A stretch of 64,000 bases of DNA, from positions 1-64,000 of the forward strand of contig NZ_JAKEIO010000023.1 in the NCBI RefSeq assembly GCF_021474405.1, read 5' to 3'. The first letter of the stretch is position 1. Each line of letters starts with the position of its first letter. The notes under the pieces were generated by a model that did no database searches, was not told the DNA's origin, and saw nothing but the letters and a program-made list of their open reading frames with translations. The DNA is from [Streptosporangium] indianense (GTDB lineage: Bacteria; Actinomycetota; Actinomycetes; Streptomycetales; Streptomycetaceae). The position numbers and the translations under genes are program-made. Shown piece after piece: positions 33,233 to 40,417 of the stretch.

Positions 33233-33898
33233 ATGCGCATCAGTCCGCACATCGTCAGCGACGTCATGACCCACACCGTCGTGGCGGTGGGCCGTGACGC
33301 CCCGTTCAAGGATGTCGTCAAGCTCATGCAGGAGTGGAAGGTCAGCGCCCTTCCCGTGCTGGAGGGCGAGGGCCGGGTGATCGGCGTCGTGTCCGAGGCC
33401 GATCTGCTGGTCAAGGAGGAGTTCCGCGACAGTGACCCCGACCGGTTGACCCAGATGCGTCGTCTGTCCGACCTGGCCAAGGCGGGAGGCATGACCGCCG
33501 CGGATGTGATGAGCGCCCCGGCCGTCACGGTCCATCCGGACGCCACACTCGCGCAGGCGGCCCGTGTCATGGCCCAGCGCAGGGTCAAGCGGCTGCCCGT
33601 CGTCAACGACGAGGGTCTCCTGGAGGGCGTGGTCAGCCGGGCCGACCTGCTCAAGGTCTTCCTGCGGCCCGACGACGAGATCGCCGAGGAGATCCGCCGG
33701 GAGATCCTTACTCCCCTCTTCCCCAAGACACCGGAGCCGGTGCTGGTGGACGTCGCCGACGGCGTCGTCACCCTCACCGGGCGGGTCGGGGATGCGTCGC
33801 TGGTACCCATCGCCGCCCGCTTGGTGCGTTCCGTCGAGGGCGTCGTCGACGTCGACATGGCCCTGTCCGGCGGGATGCGCGTGAGGGACCCCGGATGA
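33233..33898 (+). CDS. CBS-pair plus BON domain protein in hydrogenase operon
   Basis: A 221-residue CBS-BON protein: CBS 1 ([44 protein letters not shown]), CBS 2 ([42 protein letters not shown]), BON ([18 protein letters not shown]...[11 protein letters not shown]). It is most similar in the window to the protein at 36241-36960 (shared KEEFRDS linker). It follows the large subunit by 18 bp with GAGGAGG before its ATG, and overlaps hypD (ATGA), so it is co-transcribed with hydrogenase genes. A nucleotide-sensing function linked to the enzyme is plausible but inferred. Confidence 0.92.
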   Translation: MRISPHIVSDVMTHTVVAVGRDAPFKDVVKLMQEWKVSALPVLEGEGRVIGVVSEADLLVKEEFRDSDPDRLTQMRRLSDLAKAGGMTAADVMSAPAVTVHPDATLAQAARVMAQRRVKRLPVVNDEGLLEGVVSRADLLKVFLRPDDEIAEEIRREILTPLFPKTPEPVLVDVADGVVTLTGRVGDASLVPIAARLVRSVEGVVDVDMALSGGMRVRDPG

Positions 33899-34998
33899 AG
33901 TACCTCGACGAATATCGTGACCCGACGCTCGCCCGGCAGCTGCTCGACGAGTTGGGGCGTACCGCGACGGCGCCCTGGCGGATCATGGAGGTCTGCGGCG
34001 GTCAGACGCACACGCTGGTCCGTCAGGGCATCGACGAACTGCTGCCCGCCGGCATCCGCATGATCCACGGTCCCGGCTGCCCCGTGTGCGTCACCCCGCT
34101 GCAGACCCTGGACCGTGCGATGGCCATCGCCGCCCGTCCCGGCGTCGTTCTCACCAGCTTCGGCGACATGCTGCGAGTGCCCGGTACGCACACCGACCTG
34201 CTGTCGCTGCGGGCGCGCGGTGCGGACGTACGGGTCGTGTACACACCGATGGACGCGGTACGCATCGCCCGGGACCTCCCGGACCGTCAGGTCGTCTTCC
34301 TCGCGGTCGGGTTCGAGACCACCGCCCCCGCGAACGCCATGGCGGTCCTGCACGCCGCGCGCCTGGGACTGCCCAACTTCTCGATGCTGGTCAGCCACGT
34401 CCTGGTGCCGCCCGCCATGACCGCCCTGCTGGACGACCCCGACTGCGAGGTGCAGGCCTTCCTCGCGGCGGGGCACGTCTGTGCGGTGATGGGCTGGCGC
34501 GAGTACGAGCCGATCGCCGACCGCTACCGCGTACCGATCGTGGTGACCGGCTTCGAACCGCTCGACCTGCTGGAGGGCGTCCTCATGGCGGTGCGCCAGC
34601 TGGAGCAGGGCCGCTGGGAGGTCGAGAACCAGTACGTGCGGGCCGTACGCCGCTCGGGCAACACCGGGGCCCAGGAGGCCGTACGCACCGTGTTCCGCGT
34701 CACCGACCGCGCCTGGCGGGGCATCGGCGAGCTGCCCGACAGCGGCCTGGAACTCACCGAGGAGTACGCGACCTTCGACGCCGCGCGACGGTTCGACGTC
34801 GGCGGACTGCGCGCCGTCGAGGACCCGGAGTGCATCGCCGGTGCCGTGCTCACCGGTGCCCGTCTGCCCACCGACTGCCCCGCCTACGGCACCCGCTGCA
34901 CGCCTCGCCACCCGCTCGGCGCCCCAATGGTCTCCGCCGAGGGAACCTGTGCCGCCTTCCACGCCGCCGGCCGCACGAAGGAAGTGCTTCCGTCATGA
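33895..34998 (+). CDS. hypD: Hydrogenase formation protein HypD
   Basis: A 367-residue HypD, the iron-sulfur scaffold on which Fe(CN)2CO is assembled with HypC. Diagnostic motifs: [48 protein letters not shown], and the cysteine-rich C-terminus with [43 protein letters not shown] holding the [4Fe-4S] ligands. Full family length. Start ATG at 33895 overlaps the CBS-BON stop; its stop overlaps hypE (ATGA at 34995). Confidence 0.97.
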   Translation: MKYLDEYRDPTLARQLLDELGRTATAPWRIMEVCGGQTHTLVRQGIDELLPAGIRMIHGPGCPVCVTPLQTLDRAMAIAARPGVVLTSFGDMLRVPGTHTDLLSLRARGADVRVVYTPMDAVRIARDLPDRQVVFLAVGFETTAPANAMAVLHAARLGLPNFSMLVSHVLVPPAMTALLDDPDCEVQAFLAAGHVCAVMGWREYEPIADRYRVPIVVTGFEPLDLLEGVLMAVRQLEQGRWEVENQYVRAVRRSGNTGAQEAVRTVFRVTDRAWRGIGELPDSGLELTEEYATFDAARRFDVGGLRAVEDPECIAGAVLTGARLPTDCPAYGTRCTPRHPLGAPMVSAEGTCAAFHAAGRTKEVLPS

Positions 34999-36029
34999 CC
35001 CTCGCCTGCCCCGCTCCCCACCACGAGGACGACGTGGTGCTGCTCGGTCACGGCGCGGGAGGGCGATTGACCGCCGAACTCCTCGACGCACTGGTGCTGC
35101 CCGCCCTCGGCGGGCAGGACGGTCCGCTGGAGGACGCAGCCCTGCTGCCCGGCCGTCCGGACCTGGTGATCAGCACCGACAGTTTCGTCGTCAGCCCGCT
35201 GTTCTTTCCCGGTGGCGACATCGGCTCCCTCGCCGTGCACGGCACGGTCAACGATCTGGCGATGCGCGGAGCACGGCCGATCGCCCTCTCCGTGGCCCTG
35301 ATCATCGAAGAAGGCCTGCCGCTGGAGGAGTTGCGGAGGGTCGTGTCCTCGGTCGGCAAGGCAGCCCGTGAAGCCGGCGTGCCGGTCGTCACCGGCGACA
35401 CCAAGGTCGTGGGCCGTGGCGCTGTGGACAAGGTCTTCGTCAACACCACGGGGATCGGGCAGCGGCATCCGGCCCTGCGCCCGTCCGCCGCGCTCGCCCG
35501 CCCACGGGACGCCGTGCTGCTGTCCGGCCCCGTCGGGCTCCACGGCACGACGGTGCTGTCCACCCGTGAGGGACTCGGTTTCGAGAGTGACATCGCCTCC
35601 GACAGCCGCCCCCTGCACCGCGTCGTCGAGGCCCTGGCACCCCTCGGTGAGCAGGTGCACTGCCTGCGCGATCCGACCAGGGGTGGACTGGCGGCGGCAC
35701 TGAACGAGATCGCCCGGGACTCGCGCGTCCCGGTGGAGATCGACGAGAGCGTCCTTCCGGTCCCCCGCGCCGTTGCCGCGGCCTGCGATCTGCTCGGTCT
35801 CGACCCCCTTGTCGTCGCCAACGAGGGCTGCCTCGTGGCCTTCGTCGCCCCGTCGGCCGCTGACGAGGCGCTCGCCGCGCTGCGATCGCTGCCCGAGGGC
35901 CGGGAGGCGGTGCGGATCGGCGAGGTGGTTTCACAGGGTTCGGCAGGCCGGGTCACCCTGCGCACCCTCGTCGGTGCCCGGCGTGTGGTGGAGATGCCGC
36001 TGGGCGAGCAACTCCCGCGCATCTGCTGA
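34995..36029 (+). CDS. hypE: Hydrogenase expression/formation protein HypE
   Basis: A 344-residue HypE of the PurM/AIR-synthase fold, which dehydrates the carbamoyl group on its C-terminal cysteine to thiocyanate. It has [13 protein letters not shown] near the N-terminus, [41 protein letters not shown], and ends exactly in PRIC with the essential terminal Cys. It is the last gene of the hydrogenase operon. hypA and hypB, which deliver nickel, are not next to it and not elsewhere in the window. Confidence 0.97.
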   Translation: MTLACPAPHHEDDVVLLGHGAGGRLTAELLDALVLPALGGQDGPLEDAALLPGRPDLVISTDSFVVSPLFFPGGDIGSLAVHGTVNDLAMRGARPIALSVALIIEEGLPLEELRRVVSSVGKAAREAGVPVVTGDTKVVGRGAVDKVFVNTTGIGQRHPALRPSAALARPRDAVLLSGPVGLHGTTVLSTREGLGFESDIASDSRPLHRVVEALAPLGEQVHCLRDPTRGGLAAALNEIARDSRVPVEIDESVLPVPRAVAAACDLLGLDPLVVANEGCLVAFVAPSAADEALAALRSLPEGREAVRIGEVVSQGSAGRVTLRTLVGARRVVEMPLGEQLPRIC

Positions 36030-36039
36030 GAGGGAGCGC

Positions 36040-36141
36040 CCCGCCGGCACGAACGTATCCTTGTCGGGGTCGACGCCCGGCGGTTCGGTCCGTACTACGT
36101 ACGTGCCGTCCCCCAGATGTTCCTCGACACCGATGCCGTGC
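36040..36141 (-). pseudogene. Remnant of an alpha-crystallin/HspX-like small heat-shock protein
   Basis: Minus-strand translation gives LHGIGVEEHLGDGTYVVRTEPPGVDPDKD, matching the start of an HspX/Hsp16.3-type crystallin domain (typical ...EGRYEVRAELPGVDPDKD). No start codon in phase and no remainder of the domain follow. HspX is the classic DosR-regulon protein of mycobacteria. An operator-like palindrome survives 52 bp upstream of this fragment. Confidence 0.6.
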
Positions 36142-36186
36142 AGCCCGGGGCGGCGTGCGCCCCCGGGGGCCCCGTCTCCTCACCCA

Positions 36187-36200
36187 GGGCCGAAGGGGCC
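36187..36200. promoter_or_regulatory. OsdR/DevR-type operator next to the hspX remnant (degenerate)
   Basis: GGGCCGAAGGGGCC, centre about 52 bp upstream of the crystallin fragment on the minus strand. It also lies just beyond the stop of the CBS-BON gene (36241). Probably the relic promoter of the lost small heat-shock gene. Confidence 0.42.
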
Positions 36201-36240
36201 ACGAAGCAGGGGCTGACCGGCACCTCCTGCTCGCCGATGC

Positions 36241-36960
36241 TCACGAACGGGGCTGAGGCGCGGCCCGTCGGGCTTCCTCCTCCTGAACGAGGTCCGGTTC
36301 GAGGGCCGGGCGGTGTGGAGGCCCCGTGAGCTCGCTGCGGACGTCCACCACACCCTCGACGGACCGCACCAGACGCACGGCCAGCGGTACGACGGAGGTG
36401 TCCCGGACGCGTCCGGTGAGCGTGACGACGCCTTGGTGGACGTCGACGTCGATCGACTCGATCCCGTCCGGCAGCCGACCGGCGAGGACTTCGCGCCGGA
36501 CCTCCTCCTTGATGTCCGTGTCCGGCCGGAGGAACACCCGGAGCAGATCCGACCGGCTGACGATGCCACGCAGCACGCCGTCGTCGTCGACGACGGGCAG
36601 CCGTTTGACCTTGCGCCGGGCCATCACACGGGCGGCCTGGCCGAGAGGGGCGTCGGGATGAACGGTGACGGCCGGGGAGGTCATCAGGTCGGCCGCGGTG
36701 ACGGCCCCGGCCTTGTGCAGGCCTGCCGGAGGCCGGGCCCGTGGCCCCCGCTCGGGGGCGCTGTCACGGAACTCCTCCTTGCGGAGCAGGTCGGCCTCCG
36801 ACACGACGCCGACCACGTGGTGGCCGGCGTCGACGACGGGCAGGGCACTGACACGCCGCCCTTCCATGGCCCGCACGATCTCCTTGAAGGCAGCGCCCGC
36901 GGCCGAAGCGACGACGGTGCGGGTCATCACATCGCTCACTGTGTAGACCGAACCGTGCAT
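36241..36960 (-). CDS. CBS-pair plus BON domain protein
   Basis: A 239-residue CBS-BON paralogue: CBS 1 ([44 protein letters not shown]), CBS 2 ([44 protein letters not shown]), BON ([30 protein letters not shown]), then an acidic/basic tail. Start: ATG at 36958-36960 with AGGTGGGAGGACG upstream. It is divergent from the single-domain USP at 37181. Each of the two genes has its own palindromic operator about 80-90 bp from its start. Confidence 0.93.
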   Translation of the reverse strand: MHGSVYTVSDVMTRTVVASAAGAAFKEIVRAMEGRRVSALPVVDAGHHVVGVVSEADLLRKEEFRDSAPERGPRARPPAGLHKAGAVTAADLMTSPAVTVHPDAPLGQAARVMARRKVKRLPVVDDDGVLRGIVSRSDLLRVFLRPDTDIKEEVRREVLAGRLPDGIESIDVDVHQGVVTLTGRVRDTSVVPLAVRLVRSVEGVVDVRSELTGPPHRPALEPDLVQEEEARRAAPQPRS

Positions 36961-37032
36961 GACGTCCTCCCACCTTGTGCGACAACACTTCGCGACCCTT
37001 TCCAGCCTCGCCCATGCGCTCCGTGCCGTCAT

Positions 37033-37046
37033 GGGCCGAACGGCCC
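37033..37046. promoter_or_regulatory. OsdR/DevR-type operator (perfect palindrome)
   Basis: GGGCCGAACGGCCC, perfect arms. Centre is 79 bp upstream of the CBS-BON start at 36960. Confidence 0.68.
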
Positions 37047-37083
37047 GGCCCGGGTCATGACTCCACCGGACCGAGGGGGAAAC

Positions 37084-37097
37084 AGGCCGGTCGGCCC
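37084..37097. promoter_or_regulatory. OsdR/DevR-type operator
   Basis: AGGCCGGTCGGCCC followed by TAG, centre 90 bp upstream of the USP start at 37181. It is 51 bp from the site serving the divergent CBS-BON gene. Confidence 0.6.
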
Positions 37098-37180
37098 TAG
37101 CCCTCGTCACTCCGGCGGGGCGACGCTGGGAGGTGACAGGCGGCGAATCCATGCGGGGGCGACTGCTGAGTGAGGCGACC

Positions 37181-37633
37181 ATGGAATCCTCGGAGCGGAT
37201 ACCACGGCTGATCGTGGGTGTGGACGGGTCTCCCTCCTCCCACGCCGCGCTGCGGTGGGCCGAGCGCTACGCCCGCATGGTCGGAGGCGTGGTGGAGGCG
37301 ATCCACGCCTGGGACACACCGTCCGCCCGGGGCTACAGCGGACCGGCGATCGATCCCGACTTCGATCTCCAGCAGGCGCGGGAGCGCTTCGCGGAGGAGT
37401 TGCGCACCGTCTTCCCGGGTGAGCGTCCGGCACGTCTGCGGGAGCACCTGGTCGAAGGTGATCCCTCGGAGGTGCTGATCCAGACTTCGGAAGGTGCCGA
37501 ACTCCTCGTCGTGGGCCGCCGGGGCCGGGGCGCGTTCGCCCGGGCGATGCTCGGTTCCGTGAGCCAGCGCTGTGCCCAGCACGCGGCCTGCCCCGTTGTG
37601 GTGGTCGGCCAGCAGGCGGATCCCGCGCACTGA
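37181..37633 (+). CDS. Universal stress protein, single UspA domain
   Basis: A 150-residue single-domain USP, unlike the tandem ones in the window: RLIVGVDGSPSSHAALRWAERYA, then the complete ATP signature VVGRRGRGAFARAMLGSVSQ and CPVVVVGQ at the end. Start: ATG at 37181, preceded by GTGAGGCG; the frame is open to an ATG at 37133 but that reading passes through non-conserved residues. It has its own operator-like site 90 bp upstream and is convergent with a TrkA-like remnant. Confidence 0.93.
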   Translation: MESSERIPRLIVGVDGSPSSHAALRWAERYARMVGGVVEAIHAWDTPSARGYSGPAIDPDFDLQQARERFAEELRTVFPGERPARLREHLVEGDPSEVLIQTSEGAELLVVGRRGRGAFARAMLGSVSQRCAQHAACPVVVVGQQADPAH

Positions 37634-37661
37634 CCGTGTGGGCGGGGCACGGCCCGGTGCG

Positions 37662-38033
37662 TCATGGGAAGGCCGCGTGGTTCTCGTGCTCGCCGGCGTA
37701 GTGCGAGACGCGCAGCATGTCGTCGCCGGGCCGCAACAGCATCCCGGGACTCGATGCGGTGGGCTCGCCCTCCCGTACCACGGTCGCGACCAGGGTGACC
37801 TCGGGGAGTGCGATGTCACCGAGCAGACGCCCCGCGGCTTTCGACTCCGCCGTGATGGCGGTCTCGACGATGCCGGCGCCCGCGCTGCTCAGCCGCAGCA
37901 GCGTCACCGCGTCCGCCGCCCCCGTGGCCTCCTTGATGAGGAACGCGATGGGGGTGGCCGCCGGGACGGCGCTGTCGACACCCCGGCGGTGGCCGAAGAG
38001 CCAGGCGTTCTCGTCGTCGATCCGCGTGACGAC
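37662..38033 (-). pseudogene. N-terminally truncated TrkA-like (K+ uptake/NAD-binding) protein
   Basis: About 124 codons of homology: VVTRIDDENAWLFGHRRGVDSAVPAATPIAF, then a TrkA-C-like domain (VTLLRLSSAGAGIVETAITAESKAAGR, DIALPEVTLVATVVREGE, GMLLRPGDDMLRVS). The N-terminal Rossmann NAD-binding half of about 100 residues is missing; upstream the open frame is unrelated low-complexity sequence that crosses the operator at 38078. It is most likely a decayed 3' end of a trkA-like gene. A stand-alone TrkA-C protein cannot be excluded. Confidence 0.6.
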
Positions 38034-38077
38034 AGGAGACCGTGCCCTGCCCGGTGGGCAGCCCGCCCCCGCGCCAG

Positions 38078-38135
38078 GGACCGAAGGTCCCCCCGATCGG
38101 GGACGTGCAGCCCCCGCGTTCTGTCCGAAGGCCCC
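38078..38135. promoter_or_regulatory. OsdR/DevR-type operator cluster upstream of CBS-BON gene
   Basis: GGGACCGAAGGTCCC (38077-38091), the copy closest to mycobacterial GGGAC-type DosR boxes on both arms, runs into CCCCGATCGGGG (38091-38102). A weaker TGTCCGAAGGCCCC is at 38122-38135. These lie 155 and 111 bp upstream of the start at 38240. Confidence 0.58.
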
Positions 38136-38239
38136 CAGCCCACAGGCACGGCCGGGTGCAACCTGAAGGTGAGAAGCCACGCCCGGGATCGACGGCCGCA
38201 GCGCATCACGGTCGGTCGTGGACCGAAAGGAGGCGCGTC

Positions 38240-38914
38240 ATGCAGCACCGCACGATCGGAGAGCTGATGACTCGTGGCGTCGTAGGGGTACGACCGGACA
38301 CACCGTTCAAAAAGGTCGTCGGACTGCTGGCCGACCACGACGTGACGGCCCTGCCCGTGGTCGACGACCTCGATCAGCCGGTAGGAGTGGTGTCGGAGGC
38401 CGACCTGCTCCGCAGGGTGGCGGCGCACCCGGACCCCAACGGGTGGCCGTCGGTCGCGGGCCACTCCGACGGGACCCTTCTCCAGGACGACGGCACCACG
38501 GCCGGGGAACTGATGACGGCTCCCGCGGTCTGCGCGCGCCCGGGGTGGACGGTTGTCGAGGCGGCGCGCCTGATGGACGGCAAGGGTGTCAAGCGACTGC
38601 CCGTGATCGACGAGGCGGGCACGCTGGTCGGCATCGTCAGCAGGGGTGATCTCCTGCGGGTCTTCCTGCGCCGGGACGAGGCGCTTCGCGACGAGATCAC
38701 CCGTGACGTCCTGAACCGGACTCTCGGCCTCGCCCCCAATGACGTGGCGGTCGATGTGCACGAGGGCAGGGTGAGCCTGAAGGGCAATGTGGAATCCGGT
38801 CGGCTCATCCGCGTCATCGAGCGGCTGTGCCGCGGTGTCGACGGCGTGGTGTCCGTGGAGGCGGACCTGACCGGCCCGGTCGACGGAGCACCAGAAGCCG
38901 GTCGGACCGGCTGA
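38240..38914 (+). CDS. CBS-pair plus BON domain protein
   Basis: A 224-residue CBS-BON paralogue: CBS 1 ([44 protein letters not shown]), CBS 2 (AGELMTAPAVCARPGWTVVEA, VKRLPVIDEAGTLVGIVSRGDLL), BON (VAVDVHEGRVSLKGNVESG, VDGVVSVEADL). Start: ATG at 38240 with GAAAGGAGG upstream. It is the fourth intact protein of this type in 20 kb; all share the R/S-x-DLLRVFLR junction between CBS 2 and BON. Confidence 0.92.
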   Translation: MQHRTIGELMTRGVVGVRPDTPFKKVVGLLADHDVTALPVVDDLDQPVGVVSEADLLRRVAAHPDPNGWPSVAGHSDGTLLQDDGTTAGELMTAPAVCARPGWTVVEAARLMDGKGVKRLPVIDEAGTLVGIVSRGDLLRVFLRRDEALRDEITRDVLNRTLGLAPNDVAVDVHEGRVSLKGNVESGRLIRVIERLCRGVDGVVSVEADLTGPVDGAPEAGRTG

Positions 38915-39206
38915 ATCCTGCCTGCCGGGCCGAGGTGGGCCACCAGGTCCTGTGCCGGGTCTGCAACGCACGGGGCGAGCCGCTCGACGGAAGGTCCGCT
39001 GACACCGGACGGCACCTCGGTCACCCGTCGGCTCACCTAGGCGTCGCGATCCGCCCGACATGCGCCGTCGCGGCGATTGGGGTACTCCTCGAAGGAGAGA
39101 CCGCGCTGCTCGGCATGCCGGCGACGTCCGGACCACCCACTCGGCCGGACTCGTCCCACCGTCATCCCCGTCAATCCCAGCTTCGTACGAGACGGAGGCC
39201 GCCGCC
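38915..39206. other. Intergenic stretch with possible regulator-tail fragment
   Basis: 292 bp. Plus-strand codons from 38933 read CRAEVGHQVLCRVCNARGEPLDGRS, resembling the C-terminal tail of HxlR-type winged-helix regulators (...VLC-x-x-C-GEPLD...). No HTH or start is present, so at best a fragment. No clear operator palindrome was seen in front of the USP at 39207. Confidence 0.3.
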
Positions 39207-40076
39207 ATGCAACCAGTCGTCACCGTGGGCCTCGACGGCACACCCGAGAGCCTTGCCGCAGCCCGCTGGGCCGCCGACGAGGCCGAGAAGCGCGAACTCG
39301 CCCTGCGTCTGCTGCACGCATGGCCGCTGCTGGCACCGGAACCGACCCGCGTCCCCGCAGAAGTCGATCAGAACTACTGGGCGAAGCGTCTGGTCCAGAC
39401 CGCGAGCTCAGAGCTCCAAGCACGCCACCCGGGCCTGTCCGTCCTTGAGAACCTGGTGGCCGACGACGCCCAGCACGCTCTGCTGCAAGCGGCATCCGAG
39501 TCCGAGATGACGGTGCTCGGTTCCAGAGGGCTGGAGCCCGTCGAGAGCTACTTCCTGGGTGACGTCAGCATGCCCGTCGTGGCACGGGCCGAGCGGCCGG
39601 TCGTCCTGGTCCGCGCCGAGACCGCGGAGGACGGGACACCCCCGGCACGCGCGAGCCATGTGGTCGTGGCCCTGAAACTGCACGGCTCCTCCGACGACCT
39701 GCTCGACTTCGCCTTCCGCACGGCCGCGGCCAGAGGCGTCCCCCTCCTGGCGGTCCACGGGCGCACCGTGCCGCTCCATGCCCGCGTGCCGTGGGGTGTG
39801 GACCACGACGTCAGCGAGGAGCTCACACGGGACGCGCAGAAGCAGCTGAGCAAGGCGCTGCACCCCTGGCGCGAGAAGTACCCCCAGGTGGACGTGTCCG
39901 ACAGCATCCGCCTGACAAGCCCGGCCAAGGCCGTCGTACAGAACGCGCAGAGCGCTGCACTCCTGGTCGTGGGCCGACGCAAGCACCGTCCTGGCACAGG
40001 GCCCCACCTGGGCCCGGTGGCGCAGGCGGCCATTCATCACGGGCAATGCCCCGTCGCTGTCGTTCCGCACGACTGA
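39207..40076 (+). CDS. Universal stress protein, tandem UspA domains
   Basis: A 289-residue tandem USP: VVTVGLDGTPESLAAARWAADEA, VLGSRGLEPVESYFLGDVS in domain one (ATP motif altered: no glycine-rich GxxG), and domain two VVGRRKHRPGTGPHLGPVAQAAIHHGQCPVAVV. It groups with the USP at 19001 (HPWREKYPQVDVSDSI region). Start: ATG at 39207 with ACGGAGG upstream. It is the one USP here without a recognisable palindromic operator. Confidence 0.92.
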   Translation: MQPVVTVGLDGTPESLAAARWAADEAEKRELALRLLHAWPLLAPEPTRVPAEVDQNYWAKRLVQTASSELQARHPGLSVLENLVADDAQHALLQAASESEMTVLGSRGLEPVESYFLGDVSMPVVARAERPVVLVRAETAEDGTPPARASHVVVALKLHGSSDDLLDFAFRTAAARGVPLLAVHGRTVPLHARVPWGVDHDVSEELTRDAQKQLSKALHPWREKYPQVDVSDSIRLTSPAKAVVQNAQSAALLVVGRRKHRPGTGPHLGPVAQAAIHHGQCPVAVVPHD

Positions 40077-40417
40077 GACCGGCCGGCCTCCGCGGGAAAT
40101 CCGTGGAAGGGACGGCTTGCCTGCCGTCGCGCGGCAGGCGGCGGCCGAAGCCGGGGTGATCGGACGGCCGGGGTCGGGGTCGGCGAGCGCCGGGGCCTAC
40201 AACGTCTCCGGCGAACTGCGCGCGGCGGCCGCGCCCGTGGAGCTCGCCCACGACGTGATCCGCCGCCCCGGCACCGACAACCGGCACCGGCGGTCACGCC
40301 GTGGTGACCGGGGCCGCCCGCTGGCACCAGGCGCTTCATCAGGTTCTGGATCTACTGGTCGGCAGGGGGCGGCTGGGTCCGCCCGACCTCCTGAGCGGTT
40401 CGGGTTACTGGTGACAG
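40077..40417. other. Intergenic stretch with possible gene debris
   Basis: 341 bp. One frame contains GAYNVSGELRAAAA, reminiscent of the AYNVSGEYAM motif of delta-aminolevulinate dehydratase (HemB); another frame ends WHQALHQVLDLLVGRGRLGPPDLLSGSGYW. Neither extends into a gene. I treat it as non-coding remains. Confidence 0.3.
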
